DNA of 64,000 nucleotides, taken from assembly GCF_030818775.1 (NCBI RefSeq), contig NZ_JAUTAU010000001.1:2050001-2114000 (forward strand), read 5' to 3'. The DNA is from Bacillus sp. SORGH_AS_0510. Its GTDB lineage: Bacteria > Bacillota > Bacilli > Bacillales > Cytobacillaceae. The notes below the pieces were generated by a model that did no database searches, was not told the origin of the DNA, and worked only from the letters and a program-made list of their open reading frames with translations. Position numbers and translations under genes: made by a program. Shown here piece after piece: positions 35,144-45,047 of this stretch (its first letter is position 1; each line of letters starts with the position of its first letter).

Positions 35144-36222
35144 TGGAAACCATTCAAATCCAAACAGAGTCGAAAAGTTACCCGGTCTTTGTTGGGGAAG
35201 GCGTAAGAAATGAGTTGAATGATTTTTTAACGAATCATCTTCCAGGACTTACAAGAATATTAATTATTACAGATGAAACAGTTGGCAAACTACATCTACA
35301 AGAATTGCAAAATGTTCTCAAGTCGTGGGACCCTATTGTTTTTACTGCACCAAGTGGTGAAGCAGCAAAAACCTTCGAAGTTTTTTATAATGCTCTTACA
35401 ACTGCACTAGAATTTGGATTAGATCGAAAATCAGTTATCCTTTCATTTGGCGGTGGAGCAGTAGGTGATTTAGCGGGATTTGTAGCGGCCTCCTATATGA
35501 GGGGGATTCCATTTATCCAAATCCCTACTACCATATTAGCCCATGATAGTGCAGTAGGTGGAAAGGTTGCGATTAATCACCCTATCGGAAAAAATATGAT
35601 TGGGGCATTTTATCAGCCAGAAGCAGTTTTTTACGATCTAGAGTGGTTAAAAACGCTACCGATACAGGAAATTCGCTCCGGGTTTGCTGAATTAATTAAA
35701 CATGCACTTATATCTGACGCTGATTTCTATAAGTGGCTATCAGAAAATATTCACGACCTACAAGGGATGGAACCAATCCTATTAGCTGATTCCTTAATTA
35801 AGGGGATTCAAATTAAGAATAGTTTTGTATCTCAGGACGAAAGAGAGACAGGGGTACGTGCCTATTTAAATTTTGGTCATACTTTAGGACATGCAATAGA
35901 ATCAGAATTAGGATATGGGAAAATCACCCATGGTGAAGCAGTAATGATAGGAATGGTGTATGCATTAAGACTTAGTAACCAACTGTTTGGTCTCTCGTTT
36001 AATGTTGACGAATTTATTCAATGGGTGTCATCACTTGGGTATGAGACAAATCTACCGAATCAATTATCCTCTGACCGTTTACTGAGTAAAATGAAGCAGG
36101 ATAAGAAGGCTGTTGGAAATTCCTATCGATTTGTGTTATTACAAAAAATCGGGGAGCCAAAATTACTAGAAGTTTCAGAGAATGTTTTATTAGAAGTATT
36201 AGAAGAATTAAAAAGGATATAA
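35143..36222 (+). CDS. aroB: 3-dehydroquinate synthase
   Basis: The 359-residue NAD- and zinc-dependent enzyme turns DAHP into 3-dehydroquinate. The motif GGGAVGDLAGFVAASYMRG near residues 105-124 binds NAD. Metal ligands lie in FGHTLGHAIE near 245 and in THGEAVMIGM near 262. Its ATG begins on the last base of the aroC stop, so translation is coupled. The short aroH gene follows after 16 bases. Confidence 0.96.
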   Translation: METIQIQTESKSYPVFVGEGVRNELNDFLTNHLPGLTRILIITDETVGKLHLQELQNVLKSWDPIVFTAPSGEAAKTFEVFYNALTTALEFGLDRKSVILSFGGGAVGDLAGFVAASYMRGIPFIQIPTTILAHDSAVGGKVAINHPIGKNMIGAFYQPEAVFYDLEWLKTLPIQEIRSGFAELIKHALISDADFYKWLSENIHDLQGMEPILLADSLIKGIQIKNSFVSQDERETGVRAYLNFGHTLGHAIESELGYGKITHGEAVMIGMVYALRLSNQLFGLSFNVDEFIQWVSSLGYETNLPNQLSSDRLLSKMKQDKKAVGNSYRFVLLQKIGEPKLLEVSENVLLEVLEELKRI

Positions 36223-36238
36223 AAAAGGGGGATACTTC

Positions 36239-36601
36239 ATGATCAGAGGGGTAAGAGGAGCTACAACTGTTACAGAAAATACAGAAGAAGTAATTGTTTC
36301 TGCCACGGAAGAGCTTCTTGCTAAAATGATAGAAATGAATGAAATTCATCCCGATACCGTTGCGTCCATTTTCATTTCCACAACAGAAGATTTAAATACA
36401 GCATTCCCCGCAAAGGCTTTGCGGAGATTTGATGGATGGACATTCGTTCCTGTTATGTGTATGCGCGAAATTCCAGTCATCAATTCCTTAAGTATGTGTG
36501 TCAGGGTTATGATGCATTGGAATACAACACAGGGTCAGGCAGAAATCCATCACGTATATTTAAAAGACGCAAAATCGTTAAGGCCTGACCTTGACAGGTA
36601 G
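36239..36601 (+). CDS. aroH: Chorismate mutase, AroH type
   Basis: The 120-residue trimeric enzyme converts chorismate to prephenate. Typical features are the N-terminal MIRGVRGATTVTENT, the active-site region FISTTEDLNTAFPA, and the C-terminal HVYLKDAKSLRPDL. It is a little shorter than the 127 residues of B. subtilis AroH. GGGGGATACTTC precedes the start. In B. subtilis the trp operon follows; here hisC begins 65 bases later. Confidence 0.95.
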   Translation: MIRGVRGATTVTENTEEVIVSATEELLAKMIEMNEIHPDTVASIFISTTEDLNTAFPAKALRRFDGWTFVPVMCMREIPVINSLSMCVRVMMHWNTTQGQAEIHHVYLKDAKSLRPDLDR

Positions 36602-36666
36602 TTTTCCTTTATTAGAGAATCTAATTGATAGAAAGTTACAAAATAAAGACGATTGGAGTGGGGAAA

Positions 36667-37755
36667 ATGAGATGGAAAGAACAATTATTAACACTGACTC
36701 CTTATCAACCAGGAAAATCAATAGAGGCTGTAAAAAAAGAATTTAAATTAGACCATATTGTTAAATTGGCTTCAAATGAAAATCCATTTGGATGTTCTAA
36801 ACTAGCCATAGAAGCAATTCAAGCCTATCAAACAAGCTTGGCCATCTATCCAGACGGTTATGCGACACATTTAAGAGAGACTCTTGCTTCTTTTTTAAAG
36901 GTTGATGAGGAAGAACTAATATTAGGAAATGGTTCAGACAACCTGATCCAAATCATTTCAAGAGCACTTTTACATCCTAATGCTAGTACAATTATGGCAA
37001 CACCTACCTTTTCACAATACAAGCATAATGCTGTCATTGAAGGAGCAGTTATTAAAGAAATTCCGCTAGTTGAAGGGGAACATGATTTAGATTCGATGCT
37101 TGAAGCTATTGATGAGCAGACGAATGTCATATGGGTGTGCAGTCCCAATAACCCTACAGGTACATATATACCAGAGCATAAATTGATTCCATTCCTTGAC
37201 AAGGTACCCGGACATATTCTTGTCGTTCTTGATGAAGCATACTATGAATATGTAGTGGCTGATGATTACTATAATTCCATTAATTTAACACGTAAGTACG
37301 AAAATCTAATTGTCCTTAGAACCTTTTCAAAGGTATATGGACTAGCTGCCTTAAGAGTAGGCTATGGGGTTGCAAATCGTGCAATTATCAAAGCGCTAGA
37401 ACCTGTTAGAGAACCATTTAATCTAAATACCTTAGGTCAATTAGCAGCTTCAGCGGCTATAAAGGACCAGGAATTTGTTGAAGAATGTAAAAATAAAAAT
37501 AGGCAAGGCCTTGAACTGTTTTATTCATTTTGTGAAAAGAATAAACTAAGCTATTATTCAACTCAGACTAATTTCATATTAATAGATTGTAAAACAGACG
37601 GTGATAAGGTTTTTCAATATTTACAAACAAAAGGATATATAGTGCGCTCTGGTAAGCCTCTTGGCTTTCCAACGGCTGTTAGAATTACTGTCGGTTCGGT
37701 TGAACAAAACGAAGGTGTTTTAAACGCATTAAGCGAATTTTTAGCTGAAAAGTAA
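36667..37755 (+). CDS. hisC: Histidinol-phosphate/aromatic aminotransferase HisC
   Basis: The 362-residue PLP-dependent class I/II aminotransferase acts in histidine synthesis and, in Bacillus, also transaminates aromatic 2-oxo acids. The PLP lysine is in TFSKVYGLAALRVGY near residue 222, with SPNNPTGTY near 158. The start at 36667 has GGAGTGGGG upstream; the longer frame lies over the intergenic region. Its place between aroH and tyrA supports the dual role in tyrosine and phenylalanine synthesis. Confidence 0.95.
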   Translation: MRWKEQLLTLTPYQPGKSIEAVKKEFKLDHIVKLASNENPFGCSKLAIEAIQAYQTSLAIYPDGYATHLRETLASFLKVDEEELILGNGSDNLIQIISRALLHPNASTIMATPTFSQYKHNAVIEGAVIKEIPLVEGEHDLDSMLEAIDEQTNVIWVCSPNNPTGTYIPEHKLIPFLDKVPGHILVVLDEAYYEYVVADDYYNSINLTRKYENLIVLRTFSKVYGLAALRVGYGVANRAIIKALEPVREPFNLNTLGQLAASAAIKDQEFVEECKNKNRQGLELFYSFCEKNKLSYYSTQTNFILIDCKTDGDKVFQYLQTKGYIVRSGKPLGFPTAVRITVGSVEQNEGVLNALSEFLAEK

Positions 37756-37792
37756 ACTGTACTTGCTTTTTTCATTATAGGGGGATAAACCA

Positions 37793-38896
37793 TTGGAAGG
37801 CCGGGTTTTTGTTATTGGTTTAGGATTGATTGGAGGATCTTTGGCATTATGTATTCAAAAAGAGCATAAAGCCACGATTATTGGTTTTGATATTAACAGT
37901 GAACAAGCCCGTCTTGCTAAGATGCTAGGTGTTATTGATGAAGTGGCTGAAAGTATTACTGATGGTGCTGAGAATGCGGATTTAATCATCATTGCAGCAC
38001 CTGTAAATGAGACGAAGCAGATTATACAACTGCTTGCTGAGATTCCGTTAAATCCAAACGTGATCGTAACAGATACAGGTAGTACAAAAAGGAAAATAGT
38101 AGATAGTGCCTTAGGCTTAAAGGACCAGGGGCTCACTTTTATCGGAGGCCATCCAATGGCTGGCTCCCATAAAAGCGGGGTTTCTGCTGCGAAAGAAATT
38201 CTATTTGAAAATGCATTTTACCTGCTAACTCCTGAAACGCATATAGAAGAAAAAAAGGTAGAACAATTAAAGCAATGGTTAAAAGGGACAAATGCAAAAT
38301 TTTTAATAATTACTCCGGATACACATGATTATTTAACCGGAATTGTTAGCCATTTTCCACATATTATCGCAGCATCGATTGTTCGCCAAACAGAAAAATT
38401 AGCAGAGTCAGAGAGTCTAATTCCAAGGTTGACGGCTGGGGGTTTTAGGGATATAACCCGTATTGCATCAAGTAGCCCTCAGATGTGGAAAGATATTTTA
38501 CTGAACAATCGAGAAATAATCATTGATTTGCTTGACCATTGGCAGGAAGAAATGATTGGAATAAAAACATTGTTAGAATCAGAAGATAGCTCGGGCATTT
38601 TACATTATTTTAAATCTGCAAAGGATTTCCGCGATGGCTTGCCACAGAAAGAAAAAGGAGCAATTCCTGCCTTTTATGATTTATTTGTTGATGTACCAGA
38701 TTATCCAGGGGTCATTTCTGAAATAACTGGATATTTGGCAAAAGAAAATATCAGTATCACAAACATTAGAATCCTAGAAACAAGGGAAGATATTAATGGA
38801 GTATTAGTTATTAGTTTTCAGTCCGAAGAGGACCGGCAAAAGGCAGAACGGTGTATCGGTTTCTACTCAAACTATGCAACCTCCATTGGTTCCTAA
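37793..38896 (+). CDS. tyrA: Prephenate dehydrogenase with ACT domain
   Basis: The 367-residue enzyme oxidises prephenate to 4-hydroxyphenylpyruvate. The N-terminal NAD motif is GLGLIGGSLA near residues 7-16, the catalytic histidine lies in GGHPMAGSH near 117, and a C-terminal ACT domain (about 298-367, with VPDYPGVISEITGYL) points to feedback control by tyrosine. The start is TTG after GGGGGATAAACC. aroA follows after 29 bases. Confidence 0.95.
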   Translation: MEGRVFVIGLGLIGGSLALCIQKEHKATIIGFDINSEQARLAKMLGVIDEVAESITDGAENADLIIIAAPVNETKQIIQLLAEIPLNPNVIVTDTGSTKRKIVDSALGLKDQGLTFIGGHPMAGSHKSGVSAAKEILFENAFYLLTPETHIEEKKVEQLKQWLKGTNAKFLIITPDTHDYLTGIVSHFPHIIAASIVRQTEKLAESESLIPRLTAGGFRDITRIASSSPQMWKDILLNNREIIIDLLDHWQEEMIGIKTLLESEDSSGILHYFKSAKDFRDGLPQKEKGAIPAFYDLFVDVPDYPGVISEITGYLAKENISITNIRILETREDINGVLVISFQSEEDRQKAERCIGFYSNYATSIGS

Positions 38897-38925
38897 CAAA
38901 AAATGATTGAAAATAAGGTGATTTT

Positions 38926-40215
38926 ATGGCGGCATTAACATTAAAGTCTAATATTGGCCGTTTGATTGGTGAGGTTACTATCCCTGGAGATAAATCCATC
39001 TCCCATCGATCAGTTATGTTCGGTTCGATTGCTCATGGTGAGACGACAGTGTCTAATTTTCTAAAAGGTGATGATTGTTTAAGTACCATCTCATGCTTTA
39101 GAAAACTGGGTGTGAAAATTGAGGAAAATGGAGAACAGTTACGTATATTTGGAAACGGTTTTGAAGGCTTAGAAGAACCGAAGGAACTATTGGATGTAGG
39201 TAACTCTGGTACCACAATCAGGTTATTAATGGGTATCTTGGCGGGAAGACCCTTTTTTTCGTCATTAATTGGTGATGAGTCAATTGCTAAGAGACCAATG
39301 ACAAGAGTAACGAATCCATTATCACAGATGGGAGCAAGTATTGATGGAAGATCTAATGGCTCCTTTACTCCCCTTTCTATTCGAGGTGGATCATTAAAGC
39401 CCATTAGTTATACACTTCCTGTTGCGAGTGCACAGGTTAAATCTGCGCTTATTCTGGCAGGTTTACAAGCCGATGGGGAAAGTGTTATCATCGAGCCGGC
39501 TGAAACTCGAGACCATACTGAGAGAATGATTCAAAGATTTGGCGGCGAAATTCAAAAGGAAAACAAAGCAATCACTGTGAGGGGCGGACAGCAACTAACA
39601 GCGGCTTCCATTCATGTTCCTGGTGATATTTCTTCAGCAGCCTTTTTCTTAGTCGCAGGAGCGATTTTGAAAGAAAGCGAAATCCATCTTAAAAATGTGG
39701 GTTTAAACCCAACTAGGACGGGAATTGTTGAGGTTTTACAAAAAATGGGTGCAGACCTCGAAATTATTGAAAACAACGAAAATAGGTTTGAACCTACCGG
39801 AGACCTTATTATTAAAACGTCTAATCTAAAAGGGACAGTGATTGAAGGCGATTTAATCCCAAAATTAATTGATGAGATTCCTATTATTGCTCTTATGGCT
39901 ACCCAAGCCGAAGGGACAACAATTATTAAAGATGCCGAAGAGCTAAAAGTTAAAGAGACCAATCGGATTGATACAGTTGTGCAAGAGCTAAAAAAATTAG
40001 GGGCTTCAATTGAAGCAACAGAAGATGGGATGGTTATTCACGGTCAATCCACACTCCGTGGTGGAACCGTTTCGAGCCATGGGGATCATCGTATTGGTAT
40101 GATGTTAGCAGTAGCTGCGCTTCTATGTAAGAAAGAGGTACTATTAGAAAAACCAGAAGCAATTTCAGTTTCATATCCAAACTTCTTTGACCATCTAAAT
40201 AGTCTTATTCAATAA
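38926..40215 (+). CDS. aroA: 3-phosphoshikimate 1-carboxyvinyltransferase (EPSP synthase)
   Basis: The 429-residue two-domain enzyme joins shikimate 3-phosphate and phosphoenolpyruvate. Motifs are [12 protein letters not shown] near residue 21, [15 protein letters not shown] near 90 (with alanine-type glycine region) and the C-terminal [11 protein letters not shown]. It is named aroE in B. subtilis. The sequence NSGTT followed by [10 protein letters not shown] fits class II EPSP synthases of Gram-positive bacteria. It closes the aromatic cluster, and a terminator begins at its stop codon. Confidence 0.96.
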   Translation: MAALTLKSNIGRLIGEVTIPGDKSISHRSVMFGSIAHGETTVSNFLKGDDCLSTISCFRKLGVKIEENGEQLRIFGNGFEGLEEPKELLDVGNSGTTIRLLMGILAGRPFFSSLIGDESIAKRPMTRVTNPLSQMGASIDGRSNGSFTPLSIRGGSLKPISYTLPVASAQVKSALILAGLQADGESVIIEPAETRDHTERMIQRFGGEIQKENKAITVRGGQQLTAASIHVPGDISSAAFFLVAGAILKESEIHLKNVGLNPTRTGIVEVLQKMGADLEIIENNENRFEPTGDLIIKTSNLKGTVIEGDLIPKLIDEIPIIALMATQAEGTTIIKDAEELKVKETNRIDTVVQELKKLGASIEATEDGMVIHGQSTLRGGTVSSHGDHRIGMMLAVAALLCKKEVLLEKPEAISVSYPNFFDHLNSLIQ

Positions 40216-40242
40216 AGCTGCATACCATTGCAGCTTTTTTTT
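40213..40242 (+). terminator. Rho-independent terminator after aroA
   Basis: AAAGCTGCA and TGCAGCTTT pair around a 6-nt loop with a long T tail. Confidence 0.9.
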
Positions 40243-40319
40243 GCAGTGGAATTCTAAAAGGAATGAAAATCGAATTTTGTGCATAGCTTGTCTTAAAGAG
40301 GAAAGCAGGTGGATTCTAT

Positions 40320-41216
40320 TTGTATATCATTGAAAATGCCAATATCCTTAAAGGTGAGCGTGTTACAAACCGGTCAATAATGGTCTCAGAGGACCGAATA
40401 ACCAATATCCAAACTAGTCTATCTCAAAATCGTCTAATGAAAATGAATATCGAATCATTTATTATGACCCCTACTTTCGTCCTTTTAAATTCAATACTTC
40501 CAAAAATAAGCTCTTTCAAAGATATGAAAAAATCTATAACAGAACAATTCTTGTTAAAGGGTTGTACTATCATATTTACCTACGCAAATGTTTCATTTGA
40601 AGCAGAATTAGCGGCAAAAATAAATGAAGTGAAAACCTCGTTAATAAATAGTCCACTTGATTTTCTAATTGGGGTGAGAATCGCGACCCGGCTTTTAACA
40701 CCAAATTTTATGAGGAATTGTAAGAAATATAAGGTTCCGGCCATTTTCGTTGAACTAACTGATCAAGATGAATTAGAAGAAATTCCCTGGGGGTGGATTC
40801 GGGAAGCCTTATTTCCATTCAACTGCCCGCTAATTCCAATAATTTCTCCTTCAATAAAGAAGGAACAAAAGACGGTATTGTCGAAATGGAAAGGTATCAT
40901 GTTAAAAGAGAAAATTCCTGCAATTTTTGAGGAAGTAGAGGAAAATCAACCTTTATCTGTTCCATTATTAAATAAAGTTGGACTATACCCTCATAAAGCA
41001 AGCTTGATGAGCGGAACGGAGTTAAGCTATAACTTATATTTAAAGGGCAAGGAAATCAATAAGGTTGATGAAGTGGGATTATTTCATTATCATGGTGATA
41101 GACTTGTAGTTACAGTCCACAAAGGAAAGGTGATCCGTTCAGCTGGGAACGTTGTATTTAAACCTGGAAATGGAGAGCATGTTAAGGTGCGAACCCCATC
41201 TTATTTTTCTTTGTAA
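40320..41216 (+). CDS. Amidohydrolase-like protein that has lost the metal site
   Basis: The 298-residue protein begins like an amidohydrolase: MYIIENANILKGERVTNRSI and VSEDRITNIQ form the usual N-terminal beta-sandwich. It ends with a matching strand region (VTVHKGKVIRSAGNVVFKPG). Where active members have PGFIDxHxH, this protein reads MTPTFVLLNSILP, so the metal-binding histidines are missing. The middle is shorter than a complete TIM barrel. A hydrolase activity is therefore unlikely. The start is TTG with AGGTGG seven bases upstream. It stands before ypiA, 30 bases away. I know no B. subtilis counterpart at this place. Confidence 0.75.
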   Translation: MYIIENANILKGERVTNRSIMVSEDRITNIQTSLSQNRLMKMNIESFIMTPTFVLLNSILPKISSFKDMKKSITEQFLLKGCTIIFTYANVSFEAELAAKINEVKTSLINSPLDFLIGVRIATRLLTPNFMRNCKKYKVPAIFVELTDQDELEEIPWGWIREALFPFNCPLIPIISPSIKKEQKTVLSKWKGIMLKEKIPAIFEEVEENQPLSVPLLNKVGLYPHKASLMSGTELSYNLYLKGKEINKVDEVGLFHYHGDRLVVTVHKGKVIRSAGNVVFKPGNGEHVKVRTPSYFSL

Positions 41217-41246
41217 TATTCAAGGGGGAGAAGAGGTAATTATCCA

Positions 41247-42512
41247 ATGGACAGAGTAAATAAAATTATTAGCTTGTTAGAAAATGGCCAACATAAAGAG
41301 GCCTTAAGTGAATATAATGTTGTATTAAACAGCGGATTGCCTGAAGAGAAATATCTGCTTGGAGAAGAATTGTACCAATATGGTTTCCTGGATGAAGCTA
41401 AAGCCTTAATTGAAGATTTATTGAAAATTTACCCCGAAGAGGGGGAACTTCTTGTACTATTAGGCGAAATATTAGTGGAGGCAGGGCAAGAAGAAGAAGC
41501 AATTCTTGTTCTAGAACAAATTTCTGAACAAGATGCAAATTATGGACAGTCATTACTTTTGTTGGCTGACCTTTATCAAATCCAAGGACTTTATGAGGTA
41601 TGTGAAAGAAAGCTGTTAAAAGCAAAAGAAATTTTACCAAATGAAGTAATTATCGACTTTGCTTTAGGTGAACTCTTTAGTGAACAAGGTGAAGTAACAA
41701 AGGCTATGAATGCTTATGAAATGGTTTTAAAGGAAGAATCCGAAATTGCTGGTGTTAATATACACCAACGAATGGCTGATCTATTAAGCTCTTCTGGAGC
41801 CTTTGAAGATGCCTTGATTTATTATGACAAAGCACTTGATGAAAAGTTAGAAATTAACACATTATTTGGGTATGCATTTACTGCTCTTCAAGCGGGATAC
41901 AATCGCACTGCTATTGAGAAATTTAATGAACTAAAAGGACTTGACCCTGAGTACCATTCACTTTATTTACACCTTGCTAAGGCCTATGAAAGTGAAGAGG
42001 AATTAGAAAATAGTCTTGAGGCTGTAAAAGAAGGGATTAAACAAGACGAATTTAATAAAGAATTATTTTTCTACGGTGGAAAGATTGCACTCAAGCTTGG
42101 AATGGTAGAAGAGGCAGAGCAATACATTAGAGAATCTCTTGCCCTGGACCCCGGATTTACAGAAGCGGCACTTACATTAAATAAACTTTTCTTCCAACAA
42201 GAGCGGTATGAAGATGTAGTGGAGCTGATTTCACAACTTGAATTTATTGAAGATGAAGAACCTCAGCTTTTATGGGATGCAGCCCTTGCATTTGATAAGC
42301 TTGAAGAATATTCATACGCATTAGACAAATATGAAAATGCATATAATTTCTTTAAGAATAATGAAGCCTTTTTACTTGATTTTGGATATTTTCTAATTGA
42401 GGAAGGAAAAAACGATCGAGCCGCCGAAATTTTTAAACAACTACTAAAAGAAGATCCAACAAATGAGGAATACCTTGATTTACTCGAGCGTTTAACCGAA
42501 GTACAAAATTAA
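41247..42512 (+). CDS. ypiA: YpiA, tetratricopeptide-repeat protein
   Basis: The 421-residue very acidic soluble protein consists of about ten TPR-like helix pairs from residue 5 to the end (for example [18 protein letters not shown] and [14 protein letters not shown]). TPR arrays mediate protein-protein contacts. The partner is unknown. It sits between the aromatic genes and ypiB-ypiF-qcrABC, as in B. subtilis. AGGGGGAGAAGAGG lies upstream of the ATG. The next gene starts 32 bases later. Confidence 0.9.
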   Translation: MDRVNKIISLLENGQHKEALSEYNVVLNSGLPEEKYLLGEELYQYGFLDEAKALIEDLLKIYPEEGELLVLLGEILVEAGQEEEAILVLEQISEQDANYGQSLLLLADLYQIQGLYEVCERKLLKAKEILPNEVIIDFALGELFSEQGEVTKAMNAYEMVLKEESEIAGVNIHQRMADLLSSSGAFEDALIYYDKALDEKLEINTLFGYAFTALQAGYNRTAIEKFNELKGLDPEYHSLYLHLAKAYESEEELENSLEAVKEGIKQDEFNKELFFYGGKIALKLGMVEEAEQYIRESLALDPGFTEAALTLNKLFFQQERYEDVVELISQLEFIEDEEPQLLWDAALAFDKLEEYSYALDKYENAYNFFKNNEAFLLDFGYFLIEEGKNDRAAEIFKQLLKEDPTNEEYLDLLERLTEVQN

Positions 42513-42544
42513 GAATGCTGACTATGCAGAGGAGGGAAACTATC

Positions 42545-43111
42545 ATGGCAACCCCTGTTTCTGTCAACGAGAAGAAGGACTTTATTCGCTGGTTTTTAAA
42601 TCACTATCAATTAAAGAGAAGAGAATGTGTCTGGATATTAAACTATTTAATGAGCCACGATCAGTTAATGGAAAAGGTTCATTTTGTTGAACAGGCACAG
42701 TATTGCCCACGAGGATTGATTATGTCTACACATTGTGTGGATAAGGTTCCATTTAGGTTCTATAAAGAAAACGTAATGACTACTGATGCTGAAAAATCCT
42801 TTCATGATATCAGACTTAATCGGGATGAGGATATTTTTATTCAGTTAAACTTTCATGCATCCAATCAGGCACATCAGTATGCTGCGGTTTTAGAAGAAAA
42901 CCCATTTGTTCCTAAACACTTACAAGTGAATGAAAAGGATGGAATGATTGCAGAACAACTCTTACAAAGTAGTATTCAACGTTTTCAACGTGAGAAGCTG
43001 CTACAAATGATTGATGAAGCACTCGACAAACAAGACCGTAAAGCTTTTGAAATGTTAACGGAAAAATTAAATAAACTAATGGTGACAGAACAAAAAGGAA
43101 GTTTGCGTTAA
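42545..43111 (+). CDS. ypiB: YpiB, UPF0302 family protein
   Basis: The 188-residue protein has an N-terminal domain (about residues 1-115, with [21 protein letters not shown]) and a short C-terminal helical domain (about 140-188) of the IDEAL type ([20 protein letters not shown]). The function is unknown. The start at 42545 follows GAGGAGGG; an in-frame ATG ten codons upstream lacks a site. It lies between ypiA and ypiF, upstream of qcrABC, as in B. subtilis. Confidence 0.9.
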   Translation: MATPVSVNEKKDFIRWFLNHYQLKRRECVWILNYLMSHDQLMEKVHFVEQAQYCPRGLIMSTHCVDKVPFRFYKENVMTTDAEKSFHDIRLNRDEDIFIQLNFHASNQAHQYAAVLEENPFVPKHLQVNEKDGMIAEQLLQSSIQRFQREKLLQMIDEALDKQDRKAFEMLTEKLNKLMVTEQKGSLR

Positions 43112-43128
43112 GCAACTTCTTTTTTTTA
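43095..43128 (+). terminator. Rho-independent terminator after ypiB
   Basis: GAAGTTTGC and GCAACTTC pair with one bulged T and are followed by eight T; the stem overlaps the end of ypiB. Confidence 0.7.
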
Positions 43129-43199
43129 TTTTGCTTTTGTCCTAGTAAAAAATAATGATATGATAGGACTAGTGAATCAAAAAGGTTGGTGCAAAAGAG

Positions 43200-43664
43200 A
43201 TGAAATGGGTCCCAAAAGATATTGAAACTTACATAACTGCAAAGGAATACGTAGATACTGCTATTATACCGCTTTATTCTGTTTCAGTTGGAGAGGATAT
43301 GAAGCAATCAGCAGCAGCAGCTGAGTTTATTACATTACTAACAAATCATCTAGAAAGACAGTTTACAGGAAGAGTATTGTTGTTTCCTCCTTTTACGTAT
43401 CTCAAAAAAGAAGAAGGGGAGATCAGTTTAGCTGCTTTACAGGAGTGGGAGAAAAGCGTTTTTCAAGGCTCAATGAAATATGTGTTTTATATAACATCAG
43501 ACTTAGAATGGCGTTCTAGAGAAGGGGAGTTAAAGGGATCCATGATTTGGCTGCCGACTCTGCCGCTTGAACACATGACTGATTCTCAAAAAATGGAGAT
43601 GATTGATAGTCAAGCAAAGCAACTTTTTGTTCTTTTTACGCAAAAATGGCATGAAAATGAGTAA
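43200..43664 (+). CDS. ypiF: YpiF, DUF2487 family protein
   Basis: The 154-residue soluble protein has an N-terminus typical of the family (MKWVPKDIETYITAKEYVDT). The function is unknown. It lies just upstream of qcrA in B. subtilis and here, with 141 bases and a promoter between. AAAAGAG precedes the ATG. Confidence 0.87.
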   Translation: MKWVPKDIETYITAKEYVDTAIIPLYSVSVGEDMKQSAAAAEFITLLTNHLERQFTGRVLLFPPFTYLKKEEGEISLAALQEWEKSVFQGSMKYVFYITSDLEWRSREGELKGSMIWLPTLPLEHMTDSQKMEMIDSQAKQLFVLFTQKWHENE

Positions 43665-43701
43665 AACTATTCATATTATATGTTTTTAAAATAGTATGAT
43701 A

Positions 43702-43730
43702 TTGACCTTGCTTGCAGATTGATATATCAT
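43702..43730 (+). promoter_or_regulatory. SigA promoter of qcrABC
   Basis: TTGACC (43702-43707), 17 bases and TATCAT (43725-43730) lie 75 bases before qcrA. Confidence 0.6.
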
Positions 43731-43805
43731 TGTTATGTCCTAGTTTTATATGTGTTTAATTTATTGTCCGCTGGACTTAACTTCGTGAATAGAGGGGGGA
43801 TAATC

Positions 43806-44312
43806 ATGAGTAAAGAGCGCGTTTCAAGACGTCAATTTTTAAGCTACACATTAACTGGTGTAGGCGGTTTCATGGCAGCCGGAATGTTAATGCCAATGGT
43901 TCGTTTTGCAGTAGATCCTGTATTAAAGGCTGAAGAAGGCGGAGACTTTATTGCAACAAAACAAAAAGTTTCTGAAATTACTGATGAACCAGTTCGTGTG
44001 GACTTTACCTTCAAGCAAAAGGATGCTTGGTACGAGTCTGAAGTAACAAATACTGCATGGGTTTACAAGGATGATAATGGTAAAATAGTTGCTTTATCAC
44101 CTACTTGTAAGCATCTAGGCTGTACGGTAGGCTGGAATACTGATAAGAAATATCCAAACCAATTCTTCTGTCCATGCCATTATGGTCGATATGAGAAAAA
44201 CGGTAAAAACATACCAGGCACACCACCGTTAGCACCACTTGATCTTTATCCGTACAAGGAAAAAGACGGTTACCTTTATTTAGGAAAAGCTCAACCGCGG
44301 AAGGAGGCGTAA
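43806..44312 (+). CDS. qcrA: Menaquinol:cytochrome c reductase iron-sulfur subunit QcrA
   Basis: The 168-residue Rieske protein carries a twin-arginine signal (SRRQFL at residues 7-12 and a hydrophobic segment after it). It should be exported folded and stay anchored. The [2Fe-2S] ligands are visible in CKHLGC and CPCHYG. It takes electrons from menaquinol in the bc complex. GAGGGGGGA precedes the start at 43806; a longer frame was rejected because it covers the promoter. qcrB follows after three bases. Confidence 0.96.
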   Translation: MSKERVSRRQFLSYTLTGVGGFMAAGMLMPMVRFAVDPVLKAEEGGDFIATKQKVSEITDEPVRVDFTFKQKDAWYESEVTNTAWVYKDDNGKIVALSPTCKHLGCTVGWNTDKKYPNQFFCPCHYGRYEKNGKNIPGTPPLAPLDLYPYKEKDGYLYLGKAQPRKEA

Positions 44313-44315
44313 TCA

Positions 44316-44990
44316 TTGTTAAACAAAATTTACGATTGGGTAGATGAACGTTTAGATATTACGCCTTTGTGGCGCGATATCGCAGACCATGAAGTACCAG
44401 AGCATGTGAATCCAGCGCATCATTTTTCAGCGTTTGTTTATTGTTTTGGCGGTCTAACATTCTTCGTAACAGTTATTCAAATTTTATCTGGTATGTTCTT
44501 AACAATGTACTATGTACCAGATATTAAAAATGCTTGGGAATCTGTATATTATCTTCAAAATGAAGTTGCTTTTGGACAAATCGTTCGTGGAATGCATCAC
44601 TGGGGTGCAAGTTTAGTACTTGTCATGATGTTTTTACATACACTTCGCGTATTTTTCCAAGGTGCATATAAAAAACCTCGTGAATTGAACTGGATTGTCG
44701 GAGTACTTATTTTCTTCGTCATGCTTGGTTTAGGCTTTACAGGTTATTTATTACCTTGGGATATGAAAGCGTTATTTGCAACAAAAGTAGGTCTTCAAAT
44801 TGCTGAGGCTACTCCATTCATTGGAAGTTATGTGAAGGTTTTACTTGCAGGCCATGAACACATTGTTGGTGCACAAACATTAACTCGATTCTTTGCAATC
44901 CACGTATTCTTCTTACCGGGAGTATTACTTGGCTTAATGGGAGCCCACTTTATCATGATTCGTAAACAAGGTATTTCTGGCCCACTATAA
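44316..44990 (+). CDS. qcrB: Cytochrome b6 subunit QcrB
   Basis: The 224-residue integral membrane protein has four helices and is like cytochrome b6 rather than full-length mitochondrial cytochrome b. The haem b ligands are histidines in MHHWGASLVLVMMFLHTLRV near residues 92-110 and in the later FAIHVFFLPG helix. The YLLPWDMKALFAT loop borders the quinol site. The start is TTG with AAGGAGGCG upstream. It forms the core of the complex with qcrA and qcrC. Confidence 0.96.
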   Translation: MLNKIYDWVDERLDITPLWRDIADHEVPEHVNPAHHFSAFVYCFGGLTFFVTVIQILSGMFLTMYYVPDIKNAWESVYYLQNEVAFGQIVRGMHHWGASLVLVMMFLHTLRVFFQGAYKKPRELNWIVGVLIFFVMLGLGFTGYLLPWDMKALFATKVGLQIAEATPFIGSYVKVLLAGHEHIVGAQTLTRFFAIHVFFLPGVLLGLMGAHFIMIRKQGISGPL

Positions 44991-45047
44991 AATCAATATG
45001 ACATAGTATATTTTTCTATCACTACGGAAAAAGGAGGGGATTTCTCG

